A DNA stretch of 64,000 bases from assembly GCF_904849725.1 (NCBI RefSeq), contig NC_058522.1:438617529-438681528 (forward strand). Direction: 5' to 3'. The translations under genes were made by a program, and so were the position numbers. Shown here piece after piece: positions 11,837 to 23,381 of the stretch. The notes under the pieces are model-generated. The model did no database searches. It was given only the letters and a program-made list of their open reading frames with translations, and had not been told where the DNA came from. The stretch is from Hordeum vulgare subsp. vulgare. Its lineage: Eukaryota > Streptophyta > Magnoliopsida > Poales > Poaceae. Every line of letters starts with the position of its first letter. Positions within the stretch are counted from its first letter, which is position 1.

Positions 11837-12874
11837 ATGGGCAGGGCGCCGTGCTGCGACAAGGCGAGCGTGAAGAAGGGCCCGTGGGCGGCGGAGGAGG
11901 ACGACGTGCTCAGGGCCTACGTCGCCGACCACGGCACCCCCGGCAACTGGATCGCGCTCCCCCGCAAGATCGGTACGTACTGCATGCCCTGCCGCCGCCG
12001 CCGCTGCTACGACGTGCCAGGCCGCGGAGTCGCGGACCATGCCTCTCCGGCACCGGAGCGATCAAGGGTTAGATTAGATACTAACACGTCGACGCTGTGT
12101 GCAGGGCTCAACAGGTGCGGCAAGAGCTGCCGGCTGCGGTGGCTCAACTACCTCCGGCCCAACATCCGGCACGGCGGCTTCACCGACGAGGAGGACCGGC
12201 TGATATGCAGCCTCTACGTCAGCGTCGGGAGCAGGTGGTCGACCATCGCCGCGCAGCTGCCGGGGAGGACGGACAACGACGTCAAGAACTACTGGAACAC
12301 CAAGCTCAAGCGGCGCCTGCTCGGTGGCGGCCGCCGCCCCATCAGGTACGCGCTGCCGCACCTGCAGCCACAGCCGCGCCTCCTCCTCGCGAGCCCCACC
12401 GGCGGCGGCGCATCGACGGCGCTGGAGAGGATGCAGCTGAGCGTGCAGCGACGCCACGTCGGCCTCCAAGACACCCCGGGGCTCCCCTTGTACGGCAACC
12501 TCTGGCCAGCCCAGCAATCTGTACTCTCTCCTGCCGCTGGTTACTCCGGGTTCTGGTCTCATATCCAAGATCATCAGCGCACCTGGGGCAGCGGCGGCAC
12601 CATGCCGCTGTCCACGAGCCCCACGGGCGAGACAGCGGTGGGCGTAGGGAGCTCGAGCTCCACACCGGCAGCGAGCTCCGTGACTTTCGACGGCGACATG
12701 GAGGACGAGATCGAGATGCTGCTCCAGCAGATAGGGTGCTTGGAGGAGGAAGGCAGCGGCCAGCTGATTGCCGGCGAGGCGGCGGACGACGGCAGCGCTG
12801 GTTCTTGGAGCTCCTGTTCCACTCCAGGAGTGGACTCGGTGTTCCAGGGCTATGTACAAGGGCAAGGGCAGTAG
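11837..12874 (+). CDS. R2R3-MYB transcription factor, subgroup 14 (RAX/MYB36-like)
   Basis: Two exons, 11837-11972 and 12105-12874, give about 301 residues. The 132-bp intron has donor GTACGTAC, a CTAAC branch-like site and acceptor GTGCAG, and splits the Gly46 codon as in most plant R2R3-MYBs. The N-terminus [17 protein letters not shown] is the standard start. R2 tryptophans are at about 17, 38 and 58; R3 has Phe71, Trp90 and Trp109, with [17 protein letters not shown] closing the DNA-binding region. The pattern matches the subgroup that includes RAX1 and MYB36 (axillary meristem and endodermal regulators). The second intron, common in R3, is absent. The bHLH-interaction signature in R3 is not seen. 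The C-terminus is Ser/Gly-rich with an acidic [17 protein letters not shown] patch that may activate transcription. The exact orthologue cannot be set by eye. It should act in the nucleus. Confidence 0.9.
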   Translation: MGRAPCCDKASVKKGPWAAEEDDVLRAYVADHGTPGNWIALPRKIGTYCMPCRRRRCYDVPGRGVADHASPAPERSRVRLDTNTSTLCAGLNRCGKSCRLRWLNYLRPNIRHGGFTDEEDRLICSLYVSVGSRWSTIAAQLPGRTDNDVKNYWNTKLKRRLLGGGRRPIRYALPHLQPQPRLLLASPTGGGASTALERMQLSVQRRHVGLQDTPGLPLYGNLWPAQQSVLSPAAGYSGFWSHIQDHQRTWGSGGTMPLSTSPTGETAVGVGSSSSTPAASSVTFDGDMEDEIEMLLQQIGCLEEEGSGQLIAGEAADDGSAGSWSSCSTPGVDSVFQGYVQGQGQ

Positions 12875-13498
12875 AATTATATGCATTTCAGACCTGAATA
12901 TGGCCCTAATACTATTAGTCTATAGGTACGTAAATATGTGTACTAGTTCAGCAGCTTTTTCTCTGAAGATCTGGATTGATATGAGTGTATCGTAAATGTA
13001 GAACCAATATTCAGTATACATATGGGATATCAGTTTAAAGCCAGTGCTTCTCTGGTTAATCTGATTGTCCATTGAACAGCATATAAAGGGTAGTTAAGTA
13101 CTGAAGTACCTCATCAGTTACCATCAGCAAGCATGCGTGCACTGCCAATGGTAGAAAGATCGACAAAATGTTCAAGAGCCAACAACTAAGCAGCAGTATT
13201 CTTGCATATACATAGCTTGCATACATGTCTAAGTGCACATTGCATTCCATATGTGATATGTGACAGATCTGGAAAACAGCATCAGGTGGCACCTTATAAT
13301 ACAGATTTGGACGCCAGATTAAATGTTCTTGCATCAATCTATGCGTTAAAAGGCCTAAACATAAATACAAATCAACAGACAAACGAATAAAGAATTACGG
13401 CCATCAGTAGTTATACGCTCACCGTGTAGTTCACTGCACGCTTATCAGTAGTCGTCAGGCTGCATGCGTACAACTACAAAGAAAGGTGGTTTTGCACT
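12875..13498. other. 3' flank of MYB and 3' flank of GLR-A
   Basis: No gene seen. Around 13275-13305 the string AGCATCAGGTGGCACCTTA also occurs at 32024-32043, downstream of GLR-C, so the homologous 3' region of the GLR duplication extends at least this far. Confidence 0.55.
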
Positions 13499-15489
13499 TC
13501 ACACTCGTGATCCTTGTCCTTCTGGCGGGCTTCCTGTACTACCAACATTTGCCACTGGTCTCATCACTATTTGGGGTGTATTACTCTTGTGGGAGAGCTT
13601 GGACCAAATGGCAAGCCATCTGCTGAATACACCTTTATTGGTTATGAGAGCATGCAGGATCAATGCCAGGATTGAACATGCGCCGGAGATGCCGAACAAC
13701 CCCTGAAAGCTGTGCAATGTAAGGTTGCTTGAAGTTTGGGAGTCATCTTTGTCGGGGCATGACTTATCACCGTACAATTCTTTCTGAAGTTCAGCCATTC
13801 TGCCACTCGATGACAGATTCAGTATTCCCCTCGTGATATCAGGCGTGAGTGGAGAGCCCCGAGGAAATGCCTGCACAAATGAGGATCGGAAAAGGCATCA
13901 GCGGTGAAATAAAAGCCTGGCATAACACTGATATCCAGTTACACAAACATTTATAACGGACCAGAATAACGGTAAGGCAGTTATATTAATCATTCATGCA
14001 AGCAGCTTGGTAAAGTGAGGCAATCATATGGAACATAGTATCATACTTAACGAACTTCACACAGTTTAGTCTAATACAAAGATAAAATTCAAGTAAATCA
14101 GTTGAAAACCCGATCAAGTAGATTTATCATGTTATTTAAGAAAGCATTCTATTTCTCAACAGAAAACCAATAAATATTTCCACCACTTTCTGCACAAACA
14201 TGATAATGCATTTTAGGTTCCTGACGAACAAATTTAATCTCGTATTCGTCCTTTAGCATGTGCACATCGGACAAGTTCAGAAATTTCAAAGTATAATTCA
14301 TAGATATTGGCTGAAACTATAATCTTAATAAAAGATTACTCTGATTTTTTGTTTGTTTGAGAGATATTTTGATGGTATGTGAAATTATAAATATACAAAT
14401 TTGAGCTACTGGGACGATCCTACTAGAAAATAGCGACGGAAATTGATTCAGCATATAGGATTTAACAGTGCCAGAAATGTGCTACTATACAAGAGCTGGA
14501 AAGTTGGTACTCACATAACCAAATCCATCGAACCTGTAGATCGGTCCAGTCATAGTGTAGTTGTGGCAATATTTTGAAAGGAACAACTTAAGGTATGGTA
14601 TCTCATCAACAATGACAGCAACTTTTTCAGTTGACAAGGCGTCATTGTATTCCTCAACAGAGTTGAGCGGAATCATCTTTGATTCATTAATTTTCAAACT
14701 TTTCAAAAGCCCAGGCAAGAATGAATCATTGAGGTAGCCGACATGGCTCCCTTTTCTGATAACCTCATCTAAATTGGTAACTGTTGGCTGAAGTTGTTCC
14801 ACTGTGAGAATTGAGCTTAAACTTGCAGTATAACTCTGCTGCACTATCAGCACCACAAAAAGCCAAACAACTACAACAATTCTTGACAAGTTGTTCTTAA
14901 TCTTCTCCCTGTGAGCAAATACGAGCGTCGAAAAGGAAAAGTAGAAGACCGATCCAATTTGATTAGCTGGGGTACCATTGAAATCTTCGTGATTCTCAAC
15001 ACACCAGACTACAAAGCCAGTGAAAACAACAAATGCCCCGGTTCCTAACCAAAGGTCAGCTGTCAAAGGCTTTAGGAATGTCCATGCAGTCTTCTGTCTC
15101 CGGTCCAGGACCGGAACCAGCATGCGCACCCCTGACTCCGTATAGGGAAGAGTAAAGTCCACATATAAAGAGCGGTTGGCCAAGATTGTTACATCACCTA
15201 TCACTGCATCGAATTCCTGTCAGGAACAGATATAATGTGAGGTGAGAAACTTTCGAGCACATGGTATGTGGCTCTACAAGTATATGCAATAAAACTATAT
15301 AGTTAGGCTAAATTATTAATCATCATAATTCAAAAGCATTTGTCTTACAAATTAAGAGGGGTGCTGATTCTTCTATTGGCTATGTTTTCTTTACTGCATG
15401 CACTTGTGTCATGTCCGAGAGAAAAATAATCCGTACAAGGAGGAAATATATGCTTTTTCTGATTGGAGCTTGTAACTAAAAAATTAGTA

Positions 15490-15572
15490 CTCCCTCGGAT
15501 TCATTCTAAACGGTCGCTGATTAACTACAACTTTGTACTAAATCAGCGACAATAAATATGGATCGGAAGGAG
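15490..15572. mobile_element. Stowaway MITE in GLR-A intron 2
   Basis: CTCCCTCGGATTCATTCTAA and ATAAATATGGATCGGAAGGAG are imperfect inverted ends between TA dinucleotides. An inner GTCGCTGATT / AATCAGCGAC stem supports the hairpin. About 83 bp. Confidence 0.75.
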
Positions 15573-15800
15573 TAGTTGATTAAATAAAAACCCAGGAAAC
15601 TGCCCTTTGCTTGGAGCATTCAAATAAAACCACCAAGCATAATGATGCATATCTGTTTCAAATGTACGCATTTATGCCAATATGCTCCCTAGAACAGGAG
15701 GCGAATGCTTTTAACTCTCATGTAACATAAGTGTACAAAAGAAGGAATCTGACCCAATGCGATGTGATAGCAGTAAATTTGGCATGGTACACTGATATTT

Positions 15801-16946
15801 TTTTTAATTTTTTAATTTTTTTTTAGAAAAGGAGGATGACCCACGGCCTCTGCATCTGGGAGATGCATGCGGTCATTTTATTGATTATTCTCGAGGACCT
15901 TACAAAGCAGTACAACAATATGCCTGAATCTGCCATCTTGGCAACATCTGCCGCTACTCCTATCCATATGATGAAGGGGTGCAAGCTGGACCAAATACCC
16001 AGACCTCTCACCTAAGCCTAACATCTAAAGCCGGAGACCCTGACCGAGCCACATACCGGGCCCGGGGCACAAACCGGTCCGACGCACTCACATGTGTCGT
16101 CGCCGCCATCTTCCACTGGTCCATCTTCAGATCAGATTGAGGTACCAGCCTTGGCAGGTGCCTCCGCCATCGACGCCATCATGACGCCAAACGACGACCT
16201 CCACCTACGCGAGTCCATCTCCAAGCAAGTGACGGAGATCCATCCTAGGATAGGGCCGCACCACCGCCGTCGCCCACCACCCACAAGCGTCACCCAGCCC
16301 CAAGGTTCCCAAAGCGGCGCCTTCAAGAAGGGAACGGCGTAGTGAGCGCCGCCGCCGCCCAACAAAGTTAAGGCTTTCGCCCGGCGGCCCGGGAGACCTA
16401 GGGGAAGGGGAAGTGAGGGGATCAGTCCATACCGACGCCTCCAAGGAGGGGAACGGCGCCCTCAGGCGTCGCCGGCGACGCGGCACCAGGGATTTCGCCC
16501 GAACTAGATCCCCACCACCAGCAACACCTCCTGTACAAAACCGGCAATCCAAGGAAGCGCGGCCCGACCAGGCTGGCCCGCACGCCGAACAAGGGAGTAG
16601 GGGAGGCGCCAGATCGTGCGCACCGGCCACCGCAAAAGCCGCCGCCGTACGCCAACGGCCACCGGATCTCGCCGCCCGCGCGGCCGAGACGCCGGATCCA
16701 CCTCCCGCACGGCTGCTAGCCTGACGTGCCTCGCCAATGGAGCCACCGCTTCAGATCCGGGACTCCGCATGCAGAGGCAGGGCGGCCTAGGCCCCGCCGC
16801 CACCATCCTTGGCGCCCCGGGCTTGCCCGGCGGCTGCCTCAGGCGGCGGCGAGGAAGGGAGGGGGAGGGGGAGGCGGCTAGGGTTGGGAGGGAGGGAGGG
16901 AGACGTGCGTGAGAGTCAGGAAGGGAGGGGGAGGGGGAGGCGGCTC
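15801..16946 (-). mobile_element. Retroposon insertion with 15-bp target duplication in GLR-A intron 2
   Basis: GGTACACTGATATTT occurs perfectly at 15786-15800 and 16947-16961. Directly inside the left copy is a T/A-rich run (poly-A on the minus strand), so the element reads right to left. Its minus-strand 3' end carries an AATAAAATG polyadenylation-like site just before the tail. The 5' part is GC-rich with GGGAGGG repeats. It holds no long conserved frame, so it is non-autonomous and presumably relied on LINE machinery. A truncated relative lies at 5281-5650. Its insertion interrupts no exon. Confidence 0.85.
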
Positions 16947-19241
16947 GGTACACTGATATTTGATGCACATGGACTAAACACATAGTATGGTATGCTCTTT
17001 CGAACAAGTACACAGATGTAATCATACATGTTTGCACACTAAAGACGAATAATTGATTGGGAGTAAACTATTAGTTTTGTATACTTGAGAAAACAACAAG
17101 AAAAACGCAATGTGAATAGCTATTTCTGATCTTTTGAATCATTATTTCCAAGCTTTAGCTGCTCTGTCTAGGAGAGATCATGTCAAAGCGCAAAACAGAG
17201 GGAAGAGAAGACAGAAGAGTACGTACCTTACGATAAAGCTTGTAGATAAGTTCATCATATGTTCCATTACTATTTCCTTGCCCGTCATCAAATCCACGGT
17301 AGGTATATGGTACTTCGTAGGGTAGATTAGCAACTACTTCATCAAAAACTTCGATGCAGAACCCTTTTTTGCCTTCGGGGCCATCTTTATATCTTACAAA
17401 TTGGCCAAACCCAGGATTTGCAGGTACACCTATTGTGAGAATTTTATTCCTCGGCAATAGCCAGCCTCTAGGAACAGTTTTATTGTCTCCTGGCCATATG
17501 ATGTTAATATTAGACTTCATATTTAGACTACTAGAGATGCCAAATTCTGGAGTCCAAAAACCAACTTCTCTTCTCTCCTGACCAACAATGTTGATTATCG
17601 TATAAATTGATGATACTAACTGTGTGTTTTCAATACGAAAATTTCCGCTCATGCCCGAAAAGTTGACCTTCAGTAGTGCACCTCGCAGTTTTTCAGCAGC
17701 CTTTGAAGTATCTATTCTGTCAAAGTCAGTGGACCCACTCTTTGTTACAGACGGCCGAAAATCTCGCATATCCAGCCTTCTCTGCAGCTGATGCTAACGC
17801 CCATATGGTATCATAAGCATAGAGACCAGACACTGTGGGTTCACTTAACGAGGTGCCTGGATTTTCTAATCGGTACTTGCTGTGCCATCTCTGTGAAAAG
17901 TTTTGAAGTTTCACGGTATCTTGGACATGAGGTTTCACCCCAAGAACTCCTTGCATCACATCTAGAGCCGGAGAACCAACCACATCAAAGATATCTGTCA
18001 AGCCATACGCGGTAATCCAGACAAATCCCTGGCCCATCATCCCTTCTTCCTTAGCAAGCTGGAAAAACTTGAGGGCTAGCGCATGCGACATCCGGACAAC
18101 AAATACGCTTGTCCAACTGTGTCCTAAGTTTGAGATAGCTGCCTTCATAGCATCCTCTGTAGCTGAAGGATGGATCTTGCACCTGTAAGAGACACGCGCG
18201 TCAACTCGTTTGAGGGCATCAACAAGGTCAGGAATGAACTTGGTATTGGTATCATCATCCTCAAAGACAGGGACGACTTCCCTCCAATTGTGTTTCTGAA
18301 CAAGTGAGGCGATGGCTTCTGCTTGAGAGGAGTCGTTCCATGCAGTCCGGATGAAGTACGGAGTGAGTCCGGATCGTGACGGGCAATCCGCGGAGAATGA
18401 AATGATTGGAACCGATGATTTGTTCCCGAGCCGCGCAAGAAATTTAGCCTGGGTCGACGTCTGCGGCCCGACGATCGCCTGCACGCCCACATTTTTCAGT
18501 AGATCAACACCTGCAATGCTGTCATTTCTTAGGAAGTGATTCACAGCAGTGGCTCTCACTCATAATACGTACGGTACATGATTAAATTGGTTGGCGATGG
18601 AAAATAAAACACGAAATGTCGGATTTACCCTCACTAACGGGGCACTAATATTAATAACCAAAAGTTGGAGAAAGCTATAGGTTGGCTAAACGGCTTTGAT
18701 TTTCCAAGTGTTGAAACGCCGGCCGAACTCGCCGATGGGCTCCAACTCCAACTCCAATGTCTGCCCTCCCTGGCGGCATGGGTGGAATAGAAATTGGAAC
18801 ATCAAAACGGTCTTCGAACTGGGATTCGACGGCTACATGGCTCAACGAGATGTGGGCCGGGAGAAGGGGTACCTTGTCTGTGCGCCGCGGAGGGATGTGT
18901 GAGGACGAGCAGGAGGCAGGAGCTCAGGGCGAGACTAGCAGCGGAGCTCGGACCGCCGGCCGGATGGGAAGATAATTAAACGGCGAGGCGAGCGCCGCCG
19001 CCCCGACTTGCAGTTGCCGAGTCGGATAGGTTTTTTTGTTTTTCCTGAGAAAGAAGGATCGGATATCTTTGTGGGCCAATTGTAATGGGAAATCTCTAAG
19101 CGCCAAAAACCTACGGCTCGCGCAGAAGATTCGGCCCATAGCTAGCCCATACCACCAGGGCTCAAAAGTTTTTCTGGGGGAAGGACGGATTGGTGCGGCT
19201 AGTTTTAATCACTCTTCGAGTTCCAGTTGCAGGAATGCTAA

Positions 19242-19501
19242 GACTATCTATAATGAAAGGAAATATAAAGTAGTAACATGTATATGTTATTAATTTAAGT
19301 AATTATCTTTACAGTGAATAGTAATATTGATTCTTTTATTTTTATTAGTTTATAGACTTAAAATATGTGTTATGTTACTCATAATATGAATAACTAGCTA
19401 TGTTACTTAATTTCTTTTATTATTATTAATTAGTTTTTATATCATATTATTTTACTTAGGTGATATCTATGTTGTTACCTATATTACTCCAACGGTGGGT
19501 A
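19242..19501. mobile_element. Tourist-like MITE, diverged, in GLR-A intron 1
   Basis: The left edge AAGACTATCTATAATGA and right edge CAACGGTGGGTAGTCTAG are imperfect inverted repeats in an AT-rich 260-bp block. They resemble the grass GACT..CACAATGG Tourist class. CTA may be the target duplication. Confidence 0.5.
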
Positions 19502-19536
19502 GTCTAGTAAGGCTGATTTATGATTCAAAAGTTGTA

Positions 19537-19692
19537 CTCCCTTTGTTTCTATATATTTCTCCTTTTAAAGATTCAACTACAGACTACATATAAAATAAAA
19601 TGAGTGAATCTACACTTTAAGTTATGTTTATATACATCGTATGTAGTCCGTAATAAAATCTTTAAAAATACAAATATTTAAAAACGGGGGAG
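19537..19692. mobile_element. Stowaway MITE in GLR-A intron 1
   Basis: CTCCCTTTGTTTCTATATAT and the right end AAAAACGGGGGAG lie between TA dinucleotides. An inner pair of arms (AGATTCAACTACAGACTACA and TGTAGTCCGTAATAAAATCT) marks the 150-bp subfamily. Confidence 0.72.
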
Positions 19693-20492
19693 TATATAGT
19701 TAACTCGGAGGGTAATCCGCTGGTTCCGCATTGTTTATGACGTAACAGTTGTTTGAAGTTAATAAAGTGCATGGCAGTCCCTAAAATAGTCGCCCAAAAA
19801 GAACCCGGCAGTCCCTAGAAAAAAGGACTCGGTTGAGAACTTGAAATCAGCAGACTAGACAAAGGGGCTAAACATTTGCGTGTATGAAGCGTAGGTCAAA
19901 TCGTTGACCGCATCCAATCTTTTGGGATACGAAACTACTCACGTCATTTTTAAATTTTGATTTAGAAAAAACCCGGCCCTAGCTGGGTATAGTGCTTTTG
20001 CCTTGAGCCAACGAGAAGACATCAACAGATCAATGGAAAATGGTGGGGAAAACACAGCGCTGTAAACAGAACTGGATCGTCGGCGCAAGGGGATAAACCT
20101 TTTCTCTGGAGTACTGTATTTGCCATGCATGCATGGCGGCTATAGGCATGAGCGGCTAATTTTAATGCTCGGTTTGAGCGACGCACTTCCGTACCTGCGG
20201 CAGCGGCGTGGACAGCGTCGGGGCCGGTGTCCCGGAGGTGGAGCTTCAGCCTGGTACCGTGGCCGGCCTGGCCGGCGTCGGCGTAGAAGTCCTCCACGGC
20301 GAGCTCCATGCACGTCCAGCTCATGTTCCCCACCCATGTCGTCCTGTCCAGGATCACCCCCACGTCCACCACCCGCTGCCGCCGGCGAGGAGCCGCGCCG
20401 CCCCCCTGCGCCGCGACACCGGAAGCAGCGCCGACGAGAAGCGCTAGAGCGAGGAGGACCCGGAGGTGGAGAAGCGTCGTCGCTGTCTTCAT

Positions 20493-21474
20493 GGATCGAT
20501 CGACCGATGCCTGGCCAAAGAAAGAAGGCTTCGCTGCTACGTTTGATGAATGAAACGACTTTTCCTTTTAGAGTTGCTTCGTGGCTGCCTTTACATGCAC
20601 GTACGTATAGTATATAGTACTTACGTACGTTACGTACGTGCGCGGCACGGTGCGAGGCAATACGTTTCCTTGATCGGCCGCGTGCTGTTGACCTGCTACT
20701 CATATGCATCTTCCTCCCTCCAAGCTCCATCGCTGTCAATCGGTTGTCTGTTGTGTGCGACAAGACAATGGCACTATTCCCGCCGGCCATGAATCGTGGA
20801 ATTCGATCGGCGTGCTCGGGTTAAGCAACCAGGGTCGTCCGTCTAAGCCCGAGTCAAGGTTTTGAAAAGTCTCAATCAGTTTAGAAAAGCTTTTACTTTG
20901 ATGATGAAAAACTCATGATTTTTTTTAAAAAAGTGCAAATTGTACGTATTTTTTATTATATAAATTTTGCCTTTTTTAAAATATAAAAAGAATTGAAGTT
21001 GCAATTTTCTCAATCGACAATCATCCAGTACAAACACGCTAGTAACCAATCCATGCCATCATTCAAACTAATTAAGTTGCTGGCCGGACCAGTATTCCAC
21101 CACCTCTCCTCCAACACCGGATGATTGTCAACTTGCCATGGTTGGCCGTGGACTAATATTTTTGGCCGTGAATTAATAGTCAGCCTTTTCTGCAGCAACA
21201 ACATCAACAATCGAGCACACGATCCAGAAGACCTTTGTGTATTATCTTTTTATTTAGGTGAACTCGTGGGAAGTGGGAACTCCTTTCACGGAGTGTATTT
21301 ATAAATTTCCAGCTTTTTTTGCAACGCACAAACTTTGAAGGAGAAAGCAAGGGACAAACATGCCGACCAGTTGATGGTTACTTGTCGAGAATTTCAGTGC
21401 AGGGGCAGGGGACCAACCCTCGAATTCTATAGGTAGGGTACACTCTGAGTGGCACGTTGATTTTCTTTTCCGCG
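20493..21474. other. Upstream region of GLR-A
   Basis: No other gene seen. It includes a run of TACGTACGT palindromes at 20600-20640. Short stretches near 21080-21170 resemble 39830-39920 upstream of GLR-C, consistent with a duplicated promoter region. Confidence 0.45.
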
Positions 21475-21666
21475 GAGGACTAGTCAACAACCGAATTTCT
21501 TGACTCGTTTTTCAGATAGAGAAAGTTGTGCAACTAATTTTGTACTCGATTTACAACATCAAACAATTTCAGTTAATTTGAAACCAAGGGGGTATGTATA
21601 CAATGATAGTAGTACAACACGAATCCACCTAGACGAAAACTCCCCACCACTAATTCATTTTTCTTA
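21475..21666. repeat. 190-bp direct repeat, left copy, beside FAR1-like relic
   Basis: Starts GAGGACTAGTCAAC and is about 93% identical to 23366-23555, in the same orientation. The right copy lies just downstream of the GLR-B stop codon. The repeats bracket the FAR1-like gene exactly. Confidence 0.93.
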
Positions 21667-21668
21667 GG

Positions 21669-21752
21669 TTGTCCGTAATGATAGTATTATAGGTAATATT
21701 ATGCATATCAACTAAGCAATTTCGATGAGGTGTCATAGAATTAAGAGTCCCG
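21669..21752. mobile_element. Truncated Tourist-like MITE end
   Basis: TTGTCCGTAATGATAGTATT and the following ATGCATATCAACTAAGCAAT resemble the left half of the abundant grass Tourist type. No matching right end is present. Confidence 0.4.
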
Positions 21753-22019
21753 TTTCGGTACACCTCCCCTTCACAAAACGTAGAAGGATAGAAAGGTCAT
21801 TTCCCTTGAAACGTATTCGCAGGCAGTATACGTACACCGCCACGTTGGCCCGCCCCGCCCCGCCCTGCCTCGCCAGGTCGCCACCGCGGACGTGGAAAAC
21901 CGTCGCCTCGTCACGCCGCACGCCACGCCCCCGACCCGGTTGACTCGTCGTGCATGTTGGGCCAGCCCGTCGCTTGACCTAATTCAGCGTCGCACGCGAT
22001 TAACCTCGCCGCCGCCGAC

Positions 22020-22375
22020 GCCGGTCACGATCAGCCCGCCGCACCTCCTCCACATCGCCGCCGACGACACATCCCCGTTCCCGACCACCACATCGTCGCT
22101 CCATTGCCGATCACCCCGCCGTCGGCTCGTCCATGTTCACCGCTGCCGCACGTCTACCCCATCGCCACCGACGACGTCGCCCCGTTTCCGACAACCACTC
22201 TGCCGCCCCGTTCCCGATCACCACGCCGCCGACCCGTCCACGTTCACCTTTGCCGAACGTCTAACAATCGCCGCCGACGACGTCGCCCCGTTTCCGACCA
22301 CCACTCCGCCGCCTCGTTCCCGATCACCACGCCACCACCCCTGTCGAGGATCATCCCCTGCCGCCAGAGTCATCG
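22020..22375 (+). repeat. GC-rich tandem repeat, about 107-bp unit, 3 copies
   Basis: ATCGCC(G/A)CCGACGAC recurs at 22054, 22161 and 22267, each followed by a CCGTTTCCGACCACCAC-like block and a CCCGATCACCACGCC block. The units vary at several sites. It lies just before the FAR1-like coding exons and may be part of their leader. Frames through it encode Pro/Thr/Arg-rich peptides that I do not consider real. Confidence 0.8.
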
Positions 22376-22480
22376 TAGGTTTGTGGGCTAAGCTGTTGAA
22401 ATAAAACTGAGTCTTATACAAAAATTTAATTGTAATTTTTTTATATCTTTATTGTTGTATAGTGTTTGAGGTGTGTTTGA

Positions 22481-23381
22481 ATGGAGGAGGGCACTGGTTA
22501 TTCGAAGGATGAGTATGATATAGATACCGTCGATGCAACTGATAACAGTTCTATTAGTGATGATGATTATAATAGCCCCAATGAATCATGGTCTTCATAT
22601 GATAATTTACCTTCGGAGGATTTTCAAAATAATGAAGATGATACATGCAGTGAAAACGTAAGTGACATATATTTAGATCTTGAAGTTTGTGAAATACAAT
22701 CTTTATTTCATGTGTGTGTTTATTGTACAGGAAGATGTGGATGTTGAGAATGCGAAAAATAATAAGGATGACTCTTTCTACGATAACGTAAATCAGGTAT
22801 GTTTAATCATTTTTGTATGATAGCCACTAGTGTGTACTAGATTATGATGGAGCATAACTCTCATGGTTTTTTATGTATTTCTACAGGAGGACATAAATGA
22901 TTGTATCGATGATGACGGTGAAGTAGAGATTGACATTGCGGAGACCGAGAAGCTGGAAAAGATGCTGGATATGCATTGTAAGGTTATGGAAATGACATTT
23001 AAATCCCAAGGAGATGCATACATGTTCTACAACAATCACGCGAAAGAGCATGGGTTCGGCATCAGGAAAGAGAAGGTGAAACGAGGAAAAGGTTCCGCAG
23101 GAATTATAAGGTTGAGGCGGTTTGTTTGCTTCAGAGCAGGAAGACGACAGAGGAAATTCATAACCATGGATGGTCGCACCCGCAGGTTAAGGGGGGAGAC
23201 TCGTTGCGATTGCGGTGCGCACTTGATGGTGAAACTGGATAAAGCCCGTGAAGTTTGGTTCGTCGCGGCATTTTTTGATGATCACAACCATGACCTCGCT
23301 CGACCCGGTGAGGTCCCATTTTTATGGTCACATAGACGGATAGATGATTTCGAGAAGGCGGAGATGAGGACTAGTCAATAA
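22481..23381 (+). pseudogene. FAR1/FHY3-related gene, 3'-truncated (only the FAR1 DNA-binding domain remains)
   Basis: Three exons with phase-0 GT-AG introns: 22481-22657, 22731-22796 and 22887-23381, about 245 residues. The N-terminus is very acidic (Asp/Glu/Asn/Ser). Exon 3 holds the FAR1 DNA-binding domain, a WRKY-GCM1-type zinc module: FKSQGDAYMFYNNHAKEHGF, then a Cys at RRFVCF, a CDCGAHLMVK pair and a DDHNHDL His cluster. This domain descends from Mutator-like transposases; intact proteins continue into the MULE transposase and SWIM zinc finger. Here the frame ends abruptly where the 190-bp repeat begins (…EKAEMRTSQ), so the rest is lost. It could be a host FAR1-like gene or a transposase relic. 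A short zinc-domain protein could still be expressed. Confidence 0.8.

Larger units (their letters stand above)
13499..20492 (-). pseudogene. Glutamate receptor-like gene copy A (GLR2-type), frameshifted
   Basis: Four exons on the minus strand: 20492-20195 (signal peptide, start of the amino-terminal domain), 18510-17227 (rest of that domain plus first ligand-binding lobe), 15216-14515 (M1, pore loop, M3, second lobe) and 13870-13499 (M4, tail). All junctions are GT-AG and match copy C. The protein would be a membrane ligand-gated cation channel of the plant iGluR family. Key parts are visible: IVGPQTSTQAKFLA, the pore region GTPANQIGSVFYFSFST, and SYTASLSSILTV after M3. Compared with copy C, 5 nt are missing near 17750-17768, so exon 2 switches frame and meets a stop (…CNKEWVH). 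The tail has also lost about 70-80 residues and ends at GSPPEGQGSRV. Introns hold a Stowaway, a retroposon and Tourist-like sequence. I judge it a recent pseudogene, unless the 5-nt gap is a sequencing error. Confidence 0.85.

Noticed and set aside
12074..12886. 270-codon minus-strand frame over the MYB gene
   Set aside because: Shadow of GC-rich MYB exon 2; low-complexity Ala/Arg/Pro content and no domain.
12097..12897. 266-codon plus-strand frame overlapping MYB exon 2
   Set aside because: Out-of-frame reading of the same exon; the MYB repeats are only in the other frame.
21892..22404. 170-codon Pro/Thr/Arg-rich frame
   Set aside because: Reads through the 107-bp tandem repeat; other frames are also open, as expected from GC-rich repeats.
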